Below are positions 24,820 through 38,725 of a stretch of 64,000 nt of DNA, piece after piece. Origin of the DNA: Leptasterias polaris (taxonomy: Eukaryota; Echinodermata; Asteroidea; Forcipulatida; Asteriidae); assembly GCA_037783415.1 (NCBI GenBank), contig JAZGTN010000058.1, forward strand, positions 6,670,001 through 6,734,000, in the 5' to 3' direction. The translations under genes were made by a program, and so were the position numbers. Below the pieces are notes generated by a model. The model was not told the DNA's origin. It searched no databases and was given only the letters and a program-made list of their open reading frames with translations. The stretch's first letter is position 1; each line of letters starts with the position of its first letter.

Positions 24820-27800
24820 CTAGAGATAGTGATTGTAACTAACAATCACAGAGCTGTTCCGGTAATTTTTTTAATTTCTAGCTTTCCAAGCTACAAGAAA
24901 CCACAAACATTACGACCTTATGACATGTGGTTCAGGAGATATGAATATATCAAGTTTTGTGCTCTTTTGTTGACCGGAAGTTTTAAACCGGAAATAAAGG
25001 TCAACATGGGGTCATGGTAAACCTTGTGTAACATTTAATGGGCAAAGGGTTTATGAATGAAAATAATTTGAAAATCGGGTGTGTAGTTCTTGAGATATGG
25101 TCCCACTTCCGGTTGACCCGGAAGTAAAGGTCAACATGGGGTCACGGTTACCCAAGGCTAATACCCATTCCCAAGGAGTCTAAAACTGAAAACAGTTTGA
25201 CAATCGGTTGTGTAGTTCTTGAGATATGGTCTTACTTCCGGTTGATCCGGAAGTAAAGGTCAACATGAGTCACCGTTATCCAATGTTGATCTACAATGGC
25301 CAAGGAGTCTATAACTGAAAAAAAGTTTGAAAATCGGTTGTGTAATTCTTGAGATATGGTCCCACTTCCGGTTGACCCGGAAGTAAAGGTCAACATGGGG
25401 TCACGGTTACCCTAAGGCTAAACTCCAATGCCCAAGGAGTCTATAACTGAAAACAAGTTTGAAAATCGGTTGTGTAGTTCTTGAGATAGGGTCCCACTTC
25501 CGGTTGACCCGTTAGTAAAGGTCAACATGGGGTCACGGTTGCCCAGGGCTAATCTCTAATGCCCAAGGAGTCTATAACTGAAAACAGTTTGACGATCGGT
25601 TGTATACATTTCGAGATATAGTGCTCTCAAGATTGGCTAATTAAATATTCACCTCGCTGTAAATGGGCTAATTAATTCAGAAAAAGAAAAAAAAATAACA
25701 TTGAGAGTTAAGTTCATGTACTACTAAGCTTCAATTTGATATAGGATCTAACTCTTTCATATTTGTACGCTTTAGGATATTAGGTCACATGCAAGGTTGT
25801 GTAAACAGGTTTTTTTACTTGAAATTTTGTTTATGAAACTGCTGTTACACGGGTCACCAACTGTTTCAGAAACGGTATGTTGACCAAAAATAACCGTGAA
25901 TGCTCAGGCTTATACATAAGCCTGTGACGGTTACACGGTTAAGTGACAGATCTTACGGTTAAACGTTCACATTTGTACGGTTCGGATAAACGTTGAAAAA
26001 TTCACTTGAAAAGTGCTGCGAAATGCTGACCATAATAATTGCCACACACACCCAATACTTTGTGTGCGGCATTAGTCGCAAGAAACATTGAATGCTAGAG
26101 GGCGTTCCACAACAATTCATAAATGCGCAGGCTTATACGTAAGCCTGTGACGGTTACACGGTTAAGTGACAGATCTTACGGTTAAACGTTCACATTTGTA
26201 CGGTTCGGATAAACGTTGAAAAATTCACTTGAAAAGTGCTGCGAAATGCTGACCATAATAATTGCCAAACACACCTATATCGTTTCCAATTTACAGGTTT
26301 AATTCTTTGTTATTTCATTACTTTGCGTGTGGCATTAGTTGAAAGAAACATTGAACGCTAGAGGGCGTTCCACAACAAATCGATTGCACAGTTACCCGGG
26401 GAACCAAACAATAATCCTGTTAAACGTTTAAATGTTTACGTTTACATTTAAATGCTGAGGCTTTGTAAGCCTGCCTGTGACGGTCACACGGTTAACCATC
26501 GAATCAACCGGTTGAACATCTACATTATTACGGTTCGGATAAATGTTGAAAAATCATCTTCAAAAAGTGTCGCGAAATTTTGACCATAATAAATGTGAAC
26601 AACCGTTCACATTTATTATGGTCGTTTCAGAAATTATTACGAGTTTACTAAAAATTAACTGTAAATGCATGTAAACAAAAATGATGTTGTATTTAATTCG
26701 TAATCGTAAAAATTGTTCTACCCTGAAATGCCAATCGAGTAAGTTATATTTGTTTAGGCTAAAACAGTCAATTCATATGGGATACGATTGTATTGTAATT
26801 TTGTCTCTTCCACAACCCCAAATCCAACACTGACCGTTTAGCCATGAAAAACGATTTTCTCTTTACCACTCCTTTCCTCAATCAGCTTTTTATTGCCTTA
26901 TTGCAAGGGCCATCAAGTTTTGTAACTGATACATCGCGGTTTCCTGAAGTAATGCCTTTGCACAAGAAATGTTAAACATATCGTTTTCCCGGCGAACGGG
27001 ACCTAAGCGCATACAAGTTTACCACCCCAAATTATGGACAAGAACACGGCACTCGTATTCTTTACGTCCACGGTGAAATCTGAATAACTATCTGACTACA
27101 CGACGATCGACGACGATCGACGACGCTGCGCTGATAGCAAGACAAATTCTTTTCGATTCTTGTGAATGAACGTTGACTTGTGTCAGTCGGCGACAGGAAT
27201 GATGACTCTATGTATATTCTACATAAACGTCTCCAACACGGGTCATAAATGGGTTTAGGGCTTGAACGAATCTAGGAAACCCTAGAAAGATTGAGGGCGC
27301 TATACGAGTTTAACGGTGCGTATTTTTTTACTTAAAATAAAACGGAAAAAATTTACTCTGTCGTTAATAAACACATATCAAATTCAAGTCAGAGTACCCA
27401 TGGCGTTCAATTTGCCTGATAATTTTGGGTTTTTTTCCTACTGACAATGTTTTAATAAGTTTTGATGCTTTTAAACTGATCGTCTATAAAACCTTTCTTG
27501 TTTTAAGAAACATTTGTGAATCCAGGACGTTAAAGTTGAGCTTAATTGAAAAAACTGTGTTTCTAGAAGTCGGATTTGTTTTCACTATCTCCATTTGTTT
27601 TGTACACGGGCGAAAACGCGCAATAAATGACGTCATTGTGACGTCGTTCCACATTTTAGGCCGAAAAGCACATCTACAGTACCCAATAAGTCTAAAACTG
27701 GAAAAAGTTTGACGATCGGTCGTCTACTTTTTGAGATACAGTGCTCTAAAGTCTGGTTAATTAAATATTCACCTCGCTGTAAAGTGGCTAATTAATTAAG

Positions 27801-28013
27801 AATTTTAACATTTTTTACATTTAGAGTTAAGTTTATGTTCTAAGCTTCAATTTGATATATGATTTAACTCTTTCGTATTTGCGCTCTAGGATATTAGGCT
27901 TAAAGAAAAAACGTGTGCAAATGCTATGGGATTTGAGTGGAAACAAAGAATAATAATAATAAGAATCTCGACGAAAACAATAGCTGTTCCGACAGCTACG
28001 TCGGAACAGCTAA
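24820..28013. repeat. Macrosatellite unit U6 (3,194 bp)
   Basis: The junction hairpin is changed on both arms (GTGATTGT/ACAATCAC), keeping pairing. Five minisatellite monomers. The 42-bp inverted repeat is at 26582-26623. One hairpin cassette (loop AGCTAC) lies at the end. Confidence 0.9.
27966..28012. repeat. Single hairpin cassette, loop AGCTAC
   Basis: The same 13-bp-stem hairpin as the other cassettes, placed between (TAA)n of U6 and CTAGA of U7. Confidence 0.88.
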
Positions 28014-31000
28014 CTAGACATTAGGTGTTTGTGTACAAACACGAAGCTGTTCCGGTTTTCTGATTCATAAACATAAATTAACAACCAAATAAAGGTCAAC
28101 ATGGGGTCATGGTAACCCTTGTCTAACATTTACTGCCCAAAGAGTCTATAACTGAAAAAAGTTTGAAAATCGGTTGTGTAGTTCTTGAGATATGGTCCCA
28201 CTTCCGGTTGACCCATTAGTAAAGGTCAACATGGGGTCACGGTTACCCAAGGCTAATCTCCAATGCACAAGAAGTCTATAACTGAAAAAAGTTGTAAAAT
28301 CGGCTGTGTAATTCTTTAGATCTGGTTCCACTTCCAGTTGACCCATAGGTCAAGGTCAGCATGGGGTCACGGTTACCCAAGGCTAATCTCCAATGCCCGA
28401 GGAGTCTATAACTGAAAACAGTTTTAAAATTGGCTGTGAAATTCTTGAGATATGGTCCCACTTCCGGTTGAACCGGATATAAAGGTCAACATGGGGTCAC
28501 GGTTACCCAAGGCTAATCTCCAATGACCAAGGAGTCTTTAACTGAAAAAAGTTTGACAATCGGTTGTGTAATTCTTGAGATATGGTCCCACTTCCGGTTG
28601 ACCCGGGAGTTAAGGTCAAAATGGGGTCACAGTTACTCAAGGCTAATCTCCCTTGCCCAAGGAGTCTATAACTGAAAAAAGTTTGAAAATCGGCTGTGTA
28701 ATGCTTGAGATATGGTCCCACTTCCGGTTGACCCGGAAGTTAAGGTCAACATGGGGTCACAGTTACTCAAGGCTAATCTCCCTTGCCCTAGGTATCTATA
28801 GCTGAAAAAAAGTTTGAAAATCGGCTGTGTAATTCTTGAGATATGGTCCCACTAATTAAATATTCACCTCGCTGTAAATGGGCAAATTAATTCAGAATTT
28901 AAACAAAAATTACATTGAGAGTTAAGTTCATGTACTAAGCTTCAATTTGATATAGGATCTAACTCTTTCATACTTGTACGCTTTAGGATATTAGGTCACA
29001 TGCACGGTTGTGTAAACAGGTTTTTTTACTTGAAATTTTGTTTATGAAACTGCTGTTACACGGGTCACCAACTGTTTCAGAAACGGTATGTTGACCAAAA
29101 ATAACTGTGAATGCTCAGGCTTATACATAAGCCTGTGACGGTTACACGGTTAAGTGACAGATCTTACGGTTAAACGTTTACATTTATTTGTACGGTTCGG
29201 ATTAACGTTGACAAAATCACTTGCTGACCATAATAACTGTGATCACGATTTTCACAGCACAATATCCCATAAAACACACACACATATCATTCCAATTTAC
29301 AGACTCGTAGTCTTTGTTATTTCATTACATCTGTGCGTGTAGCAATATTTGTGAGAAACATTGCACGCTAGGGGGCGTTCCACAACAATTTGTGAATGCG
29401 CAGACTTATACGTAAGCCTGTGACGGTTACACGGTTAAGTGACATATCTTACGGTTAAACGTTCACATTTGTACGGTTCGGATAAACGTTGAAAAATTCC
29501 CTTAAAAAGTGCCGTGTTATGCTGACCAACTGCGATCACGAAACAGTTTTTTTACTTGAAATGTTCTTTATGAAACTGCTGTTACACGGGTCATCAACTG
29601 TTTCAGAAACGGTTACACGTTTACAAAAAAATAACCGTGAATGCGCAGGCTTATACGTAAGCCTGTGACGGTTACACGGTTAAGTGACATATCTTACGGT
29701 TAAACGTTCACATTTGTACGGTTCGGATAAACGTTGAAAAATTCACTTGAAAAGTGCTGCGAAATGCTGACCATAATAATTGCCAAACACACTATATCGT
29801 TTCCAATTTACAGGCTTAATTCTTTGTTATTTCATTACTTTGCGTGCGGCATTAGTTGAAAGAAACATTGAACGCTAGAGGGCGTTCCACAACAAATCAA
29901 TTGCACGGTTACCCGGTTAACCAAATGATAATCCTTTTAAACGTTTAAATGTTTACGTTTACATTTAAATGCTGAGGCTTTGTAAGCCTGCCTGTGACGG
30001 TCACACGGTTAACCATCCGATCAACCGGTTGAACATTTACATTATGACGGTTCGGATAAATGTTGAAAAATCATCCTCAAAAGTGTCGCGAAATTTTGAC
30101 CATAATAAATGTGAACAGTTACACATGTAACTGACCGTTTCAGAAATGATTACGAGTTTACTCAAAAATAACTGTAAATGCATGTAAACAAAATGATGTA
30201 TTTAATTCGTAATCGTAACAATTTTTCTACCCTGAAATGCCAATCGAGTATGTTATATTTGTTTAGGCTAAAACAGTACAAATTCATATGGGATACGATT
30301 GTATTGTAATTTTGTCTCTTCCACAACCCCAAATCCAACACTGACCGTTTAGTCATGAAAAACGATTTTCTCTTTACCACTCCTTTCCTCAATCAGCTTT
30401 TTATTGCCTTATTGCAAGGGCCATCAAGTTTTGTAACTGATACATCGCGGTTTCCTGAAGTAATGCCTTTGCACAAGAAATGTTAAACATATCGTTTTCC
30501 CGGCGAACGGGACCTAAGTGCATACAAGTTTGCCACCCCAAACCATGGACAAGAACACGGCACTCATATTCTTTACGTCCACGGTAAAATCTGAATAACT
30601 ATCTGACTACACGACGACGACGCTGCGCTGATAGCAAGACAAATTCTTTTCGATTCTTGTGAATGAACGTAGACTTGTGTCAGTCGGCGACAGGACTGAT
30701 GACTCTATGTATATTCTACATAAACGTCTACAACACGGGTCATAAATGGGTTTAGGGCTTGAACGAATCTAGGAAACCCTAGAAAGATTGAGGGCGCTAT
30801 ACGAGTTTAACGGTGCGGGTTTTTTTACTTAAAAAAAAATGGAAAAAAATTACTTTGTCGTTAATAAACACATATCAAATTCAAGTCAGAGTACCCATGG
30901 CGTTCAATTTGCCTGATAATTTTGGGTTTTTTTTCTACTGACAATGTTTTAATAAGTTTTGATGCTTTTAAACTGATCGTCTATAAAACCTTTCTTGTTT

Positions 31001-31518
31001 TAAGAAACATTTGTGAATCCAGGACGTTAAAGTTGAGCTTAATTGAAAAAACTGTGTTTCTAGAAGTCGGATTTGTTTTCACTATCTCCATGTGTTTTGT
31101 ACACGGGCGAAAATGCGCAATAAATGACGTCATTGTGACGTCGTTCCACATTTTAGGCCGAAAAGCACATCTACAGTACCCAAGAAGTCTAAAACTGAAA
31201 AAAGTTTGACGATCGGTCGTCTACTTTTTGAGATACAGTGCTCTAAAGTCTGGCTAATTAAATATTCACCTCGCTGTAAAGTGGCTAATTAATTAAGAAT
31301 TTTAACATTTTTTACATTTAGAGTTAAGTTTATGTTCTAAGCTTCAATTTGATATATGATTTAACTCTTTCGTATTTGCGCTCTAGGATATTAGGCTTAA
31401 AGAAAAAAACGTGTGCAAATGCTATGGGATTTGAGTGGAAACAAAGAATAATAATAATAATAATAATAATAATCTCGACGAAAACAATAGCTGTTCCGAC
31501 CTATGTCGGAACAGCTAA
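28014..31518. repeat. Macrosatellite unit U7 (3,505 bp)
   Basis: Six minisatellite monomers plus a truncated one that jumps into module A near 28852 (GTCCCACTAATTAAATATTC). CTCF-like cores near 29368 and 29877. CRE block near 30922-31200. One hairpin cassette (loop CTAT) at the end. Confidence 0.9.
31474..31517. repeat. Single hairpin cassette, loop CTAT
   Basis: Lies between (TAA)n of U7 and CTAGA of U8, with the same stem and the CTAT loop. Confidence 0.88.
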
Positions 31519-34500
31519 CTAGACTTGAGGTGTTTGTGTACAAACACGAAGCTGTTCCGGTTTTCTGATTCTTAAACAAAATTTAACCCTTGTCTAACAT
31601 TTACTGCTCAAATGGTTTATAACTGAAAAGAAATTGAATATCGGTTGTGTAGTTCTTGAGATGTGGTCTCACTTCCGGTTGACCTGGAAGTAAAGGTCAA
31701 CATGGGGTCATGGTTACCCATGGCTAATCTGCAATGCCCAAGGAGTCTATAACTGAAAAAAGTTTGAAAATCGGCTGTGTAACTCTTGAGATATGGTCCC
31801 ACTTCCGGTTGACCCATAGGTAAAGGTCAACATGGGGTCACGGTTACCCAAGGCTAGTCTTCAATGCCCCACGAGTCTATAACTGAAAACAGTTTGAAAA
31901 TCGGTTGTGTAGTTCTTGAGATATGGTCTTACTTCCGGTTGACTTGGAAGTAAAGGTCAACATGCGGTCACGGTTATCAAGTTTGATCTACAATGCCCAA
32001 GGAGTTTATAACTGAAAAAAGTTTGAAAATCGGTTGTGTAATTCTTGAGATATGGTCCCACTTTTGGTTGACCCGGAAGTAAAGGTCAACATGGGGTCAC
32101 GGTTACCAAGGCTAATATCCCATGGCCAAGGAGTCTAGAACTGAAAAATGTTTTTAAATCGGCTGTGTAGTTCTTGAAATATGGTCCCACTTCCGGTTGA
32201 CCCGGAGGTAAAGGTCAACATGGGGTCACGGTTACCCAAGGCTTATCTGCAATGCCCAAGGAGTCTATAACTGAAAAAAGTTTGAAAATCGGTTATGTAG
32301 TTCTTGAGATATGGTCCCACTTCAGGTTGACCCGGAAGTAAAATTCAACATGGGGTCATGGTTAGCCAAGGCTAATCTCCAATGCCCAAGGAGTCTATAA
32401 CTAAAAACAGTTTGAAAAACGGTTGTGTAGTTCTTGAGATTTGGTCCCTTTTCCGGTTGACCCGGAAGTAAAGGTTTACATGAGGTCACGGTTATCCAAG
32501 GTTGATCTACAATGCCCAAGGAGTCTATAACTACAAACAGTTTGAAAAACGATTGTGTAGTTCTTGAGATATGGTCCCACTTCCGGTTGACCCGGAAGTA
32601 AAGGTCAACATGGGTCACGGTTACCCAAGGCTTTTCGAGATACAGTGATCTCAAGATTGGCTAATTAAATATTCACCTCACTGTAAATGGGCAAATTAAT
32701 TCAGAATAATTTTAAAAAATTACATTGAGAGTTAAGCTCATGTACTAAGCTTCAATTTGATATAGGATCTAACTCTTTCATCATATTCGTACGCTTTAGG
32801 ATATTAGGTCACATGCAAGGTTGTGTAAACAGGTTTTTTTACTTGAAATTTTGTTCATGAAACTGCTGTTACACGGGTCACCAACTGTTTCAGAAACGGT
32901 ATGTTGACCAAAAATAACCGTGAATGCTCAGGCTTATACATAAGCCTGTGACGGTTAAGTGACAGATCTTACGGTTAAACGTTTACATTTATTTGTACGG
33001 TTCGGATAAACGTTGAAAAAATCACTTAAAAAGTGCCGCGTAATGCTGACCATAATAACTGTGATCACGATTTTCACAGCACAATATCCCATAAAACACA
33101 CACATATCATTCCCAATTTACAGACTCATAGTCTTTGTTATTTCATTACATCTGTGCGTGTAGCAATATTTGTGAGAAACATTGCACGCTGGGGGCGTTC
33201 CACAACAATTCGTGAATGCGCAGGCTTATACGTAAGCCTGTGACGGTTACACGGTTAGCTGACAGATCTTATGGTTAAACGTTTACATTTATTTGTACGG
33301 TTCGGATAAACGTTGAAAAAATCACTTAAAAAGTGCCGAGTAATGCCGACCATAATAACTGTGATCACGATTTTCACAGCACAATATCCCATAAAACACA
33401 CACTTATCATTCCCAATTTACAGACTCATAGTCTTTGTTATTTCATTACATCTGTGCGTGTAGCAATATTTGTGAGAAACATTGCACGCTAGGGGGCGTT
33501 CCACAACAATTCGTGAATGCGCAGGCTTATACGTAAGCCTGTGACGGTTACACGGTTAAGTGACAGATCTTACGGTTAAACGTTCACATTTGTACGGTTC
33601 GGGTAAACGTTGAAAAAATCACTTGAAAAGTGCTGCGAAATGCTGACCATAATAATTGCCAAACACACCTATATCGTTTCCAATTTACAGGCTTAATTCT
33701 TTGTTATTTCATTACTTTGCGTGCGGCATGAGTTGAAAGAAACATTGAACGCTAGAGGGCGTTCCACAACAAATCGATTTCACGGTTACCCGGTTAACCA
33801 AATGATAATCCTGTTAAACGTTTAAATGTTTACGTTTACATTTAAATGCCGAGGCTTTGTAAGCCTGCCTGTGACAGTCACACGGTTAACCATCCGATCA
33901 ACCGGTTGAACATCTACATTATTACGGTTCGGATAAATGTTGAAAAATCATCCTCAAAAGTGTCGCGAAATTTTGACCATAATAAATGTGAACGGTTACA
34001 CATGTAACTGATCGTTTCAGAAATGATTACGAGTTTACTCAAAAATAACTGTAAATGCATGTAAACAAAATGATGTATTTAATTCGTAATCGTAACAATT
34101 TTTCTACCCTGAAATGCCAATCGAGTATGTTATATTTGTTTAGGCTAAAACAGTACAAATTCATATGGGATACGATTGTATTGTAATTTTGTCTCTTCCA
34201 CAACCCCAAATCCAACACTGACCGTTTAGTCATGAAAAATGATTTTCTCTTTACCACTCCTTTCCTCAATGAGCTTTTTATTGCCTTATTGCAAGGGCCA
34301 TCAAGTTTTGTAACTGATACATCGCGGTTTCCTGAAGTAATGCCTTTGCACAAGAAATGTTAAACATATCGTTTTCCCGGCGAACGGGACCTAAGTGCAT
34401 ACAAGTTTGCCACCCCAAACCATGGACAAGAACACGGCACTCATATTCTTTACGTCCACGGTAAAATCTGAATAACTATCTGACTACACGACGACGACGC

Positions 34501-35337
34501 TGCGCTGATAGCAAGACAAATTCTTTTCGATTCTTGTGAATGAACGTAGACTTGTGTCAGTCGGCGACAGGACTGATGACTCTATGTATATTCTACATAA
34601 ACGTCTACAACACGGGTCATAAATGGGTTTAGGGCTTGAACGAATCTAGGAAACCCTAGAAAGATTGAGGGCGCTATACGAGTTTAACGGTGCGGGTTTT
34701 TTTACTTTAAAAAAAATGGAAAAAAATTACTTTGTCGTTAATAAACACATATCAAATTCAAGTCAGAGTACCCATGGCGTTCAATTTGCCTGATAATTTG
34801 GGTGTTTTTTTCTACTGACAATGTTTTAATAAGTTTTGATGCTTTTAAACTGATCGTCTATAAAACCTTTCTTGTTTTAAGAAACATTTGTGAATCCAGG
34901 ACGTTAAAGTTGAGCTTAATTGAAAAAACTGTGTTTCTAGAAGTCGGATTTGTTTTCACTATCTCCATGTGTTTTGTACACGGGCGAAAATGCGCAATAA
35001 ATGACGTCATTGTGACGTCGTTCCACATTTTAGGCCGAAAAGCACATCTACAGTACCCAAGAAGTCTAAAACTGAAAAAAGTTTGACGATCGGTCGTCTA
35101 CTTTTTGAGATACAGTGCTCTAAAGTCTGGCTAATTAAATATTCACCTCGCTGTAAAGTGGCTAATTAATTAAGAATTTTAACATTTTTTACATTTAGAG
35201 TTAAGTTTATGTTCTAAGCTTCAATTTGATATATGATTTAACTCTTTCGTATTTGCGCTCTAGGATATTAGGCTTAAAGAAAAAAACGTGTGCAAATGCT
35301 ATGGGATTTGAGTGGAAACAAAGAATAATAATAATAA
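31519..35337. repeat. Macrosatellite unit U8 (3,819 bp)
   Basis: Eight minisatellite monomers in the same order as U1. The ~300-bp CGGTTA block is duplicated (about 32920-33225 and 33226-33520). CRE block near 34802-35090. No cassette at the end. Confidence 0.9.
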
Positions 35338-38300
35338 CTAGACATGAGGTGTTTGTGTACAAACACGAAGCTGTTCCTGTAATTTTCAAAGAGTTTAAAA
35401 CTGAAAAGAAAATGAAAATCGGGTGTGTAGTTCTAGAGATATGGTCCCACTTCCGGTTGACCCGGAAGTAAAGGTCAACATGGGGTCACGGTTACCCAAT
35501 GTTGATATACAATGGCCAAGGAGTCTATAACTAAAAAAAGTTTGCAAATCGGTTGTGTAATTCTTGAGATATGGTCCCACTTCCGGTTGACCCTTAGGTA
35601 AAGGTCAACATGGGGTCACGGTTACCCAAGGCTAACCTTCAATGCCCTAGGAGTCTATAACTGAAAAAAGTTTGAAAATCGGCTGTGTAATTCTTGAAAT
35701 ATGGTCCCACTTCCGGTTGACCCGTAGGTAAAGGTTAACATGGGGTCACGGTTACCAAAGGCTAATCTGCATTGCCCAAGGAGTCTAGAACTGAAAAAAG
35801 TTTTAAAATCGGCTGTGTAGTTCTTGAGATATGGTCCCACTTCCGGTTGACCCGGAAGTAAAGGTCAACATGGGGTCACGGTTACCCAAGGCTAATTTCC
35901 AATGCCCAAGGAGTCTATAACTGAACAACGTTTGAAAATCGGTTGTGTAGTTCTTTAGATATGGTCCCACTTCCGGTTGACCCATAGGTAAAGGTCAACA
36001 TGGGGTCACGGTTACCCAAGGCTTTTCGAGATACAGTGATCTCAAGATTGGCTAATTAAATATTCACCTCACTGTTAATGGGCAAATCAATTAAGAATAA
36101 ACAAAAAGATTACATTGAGAGTTAGTTCATGTACTATAAGCTTCAATTTGATATAGGACCTAACTCTTTCATATTTGTATGCTTTAGGATAATAGGTCAC
36201 ATGCAAGGTTGTGTAAACAGGTTTTTTTACTTGAAATTTTGTTTATGAAACTGCTGTTACACGGGTCACCAACTGTTTCAGAAACGGTATGTTGACCAAA
36301 AATAACCGTGAATGCTCAGGCTTATACATAAGCCTGTGACGGTTACACGGTTAAGAGACAGATCTTACGGTTAAACGTTTACATTTATTTGTACGGTTCG
36401 AATAAACGTTGAAAAAATCACGTAAAAAGTGCCGCGTAATGCTGACCATAATAATTGCCAAACACACCTATATCGTTTCCAATTTACACCTATATCGTTT
36501 CCAATTTACACCTATATCGTTTCTGTGATTACGGTTTTCACAGCACAATATCCCATAAAACACACACACAAATCATTCCAATTTACAGACTCGTAGTCTT
36601 TGTTATTTCATTACATCTGTGCATGTAGCAATATTTGTGAGAAACATTGCACGCTAGGGGGCGTTCCACAACAATTCGTGAATGCGCAGGCTGATACGTA
36701 AGCCTGTGACGGTTACACGATTAAGTGACAGATCTTACGGTTAAACGTTCACATTTGTACAGTTCGGATAAACGTTGAAAAATTCACTTGAAAAGTGCTG
36801 CGAAATGCTGACCATAATAATTGCCACACACACCCAATACTTTGTGTGCGGCATTAGTTGCAAGAAACATTGAACGCTAGAGGGCGTTCCACAACAATTC
36901 ATAAATGCGCAGGCTTATACGTAAGCCTGTGACGGTTACACGGTTAAGTGACAGATCTTACGGTTAAACGTTCAAATTTGTACGGTTCGGATAAACGTTG
37001 AAAAATTCACTTGAAAAGTGCTGCGAAATGCTGACCATAATAATTGCCAAACACACCTATATCGTTTCCAATTTACAGGTTTAATTCTTTGTTATTTCAT
37101 TACTTTGCGTGTGGCATTAGTTGAAAGAAACATTGAACGCTAGAGGGCGTTCCACAACAAATCGATTGCACAGTTACCCGGTTTACCAAACAATAAACCT
37201 GTTAAACGTTTAAATGTTTACGTTTACATTTAAATGCTGAGGCTTTGTAAGCCTGCCTGTGACGGTCACACGGCTAACCATCCAATCAACCGGTTGAACA
37301 TCTACATTATTACAGTTCGGATAAATGTTGAAAAATCATCTTCAAAAAGTGTCGCGAAATTGTGACCATAATAAATGTGAACAACCGTTCACATTTATTA
37401 TGGTCGTTTCAGAAATTATTACGAGTTTACTAAAAATTAACTGTAAATGCATGTAAACAAAAATGATGTTGTATTTAATTCGTAATCGTAAAAATTGTTC
37501 TACCCTGAAATGCCAATCGAGTATGTTATATTTGTTTAGGCTAAAACAGTCAATTCATATGGGATACGATTGTATTGTAATTTTGTCTCTTCCACAACCC
37601 CAAATCCAACACTGACCGTTTAGCCATGAAAAACGATTTTCTCTTTACCACTCCGTTCCCCAATCAGCTTCTTATTGCCTTATTGCAAGGGCCATCAAGT
37701 TTTGTAACTGATACATCGCGGTTTCCTGAAGTAATGCCTTTGCACAAGAAATGTTAAACATATCGTTTTCCCGGCGAACGGGACCTAAGCGCATACAAGT
37801 TTGCCACCCCAAATTATACGGCACTCGTATTCTTTACGTCCACGGTGAAATCTGAATAACTATCTGACTACACGACGATCGACGACGCTGCGCTGATAGC
37901 AAGACAAATTCTTTTCGATTCTTGTGAATGAACGTTGACTTGTGTCAGTCGGCGACAGGAATGATGACTCTATGTATATTCTACATAAACGTCTCCAACA
38001 CGGGTCATAAATGGGTTTAGGGCTTGAACGAATCTAGGAAACCCTAGAAAGATTGAGGGCGCTATACGAGTTTAACGGTGCGTATTTTTTCACTTAAAAT
38101 AAAACGGAAAAAATTTACTCTGTCGTTAATAAACACATATCAAATTCAAGTCAGAGTACCCATGGCGTTCAATTTGCCTGATAATTTTGGGTTTTTTTCC
38201 AACTGACAATGTTTTAATAAGTTTTGATGCTTTTAAACTGATCGTCTATAAAACCTTTCTTGTTTTAAGAAACATTTGTGAATCCAGGACGTTAAAGTTG

Positions 38301-38725
38301 AGCTTAATGGAAAAAACTGTGTTTCTAGAAGTCGGATTTGTTTTCACTATCTCCATGTGTTTTGTACACGGGCGAAAATGCGCAATAAATGACGTCATTG
38401 TGACGTCGTTCCACATTTTAGGCCGAAAAGCACATCTACAGTACCCAAGAAGTCTAAAACTGAAAAAAGTTTGACGATCGGTCGTCTACTTTTTGAGATA
38501 CAGTGCTCTAAAGTCTGGCTAATTAAATATTCACCTCGCTGTAAAGTGGCTAATTAATTAAGAATTTTAAAAAATTTTACATTTAGAGTTAAGTTTATGT
38601 TCTAAGCTTCAATTTGATATATGATTTAACTCTTTCGTATTTGCGCTCTAGGATATTAGGCTTAAAGAAAAAAACGTGTGCAAATGCTATGGGATTTGAG
38701 TGGAAACAAAGAATAATAATAAAAA
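35338..38725. repeat. Macrosatellite unit U9 (3,388 bp)
   Basis: Five minisatellite monomers. The CACCTATATCGTTTC triplication (about 36470-36520) is shared with U4. The 42-bp inverted repeat is at 37373-37414. Three CTCF-like cores. CRE block near 38187-38470. Confidence 0.9.
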
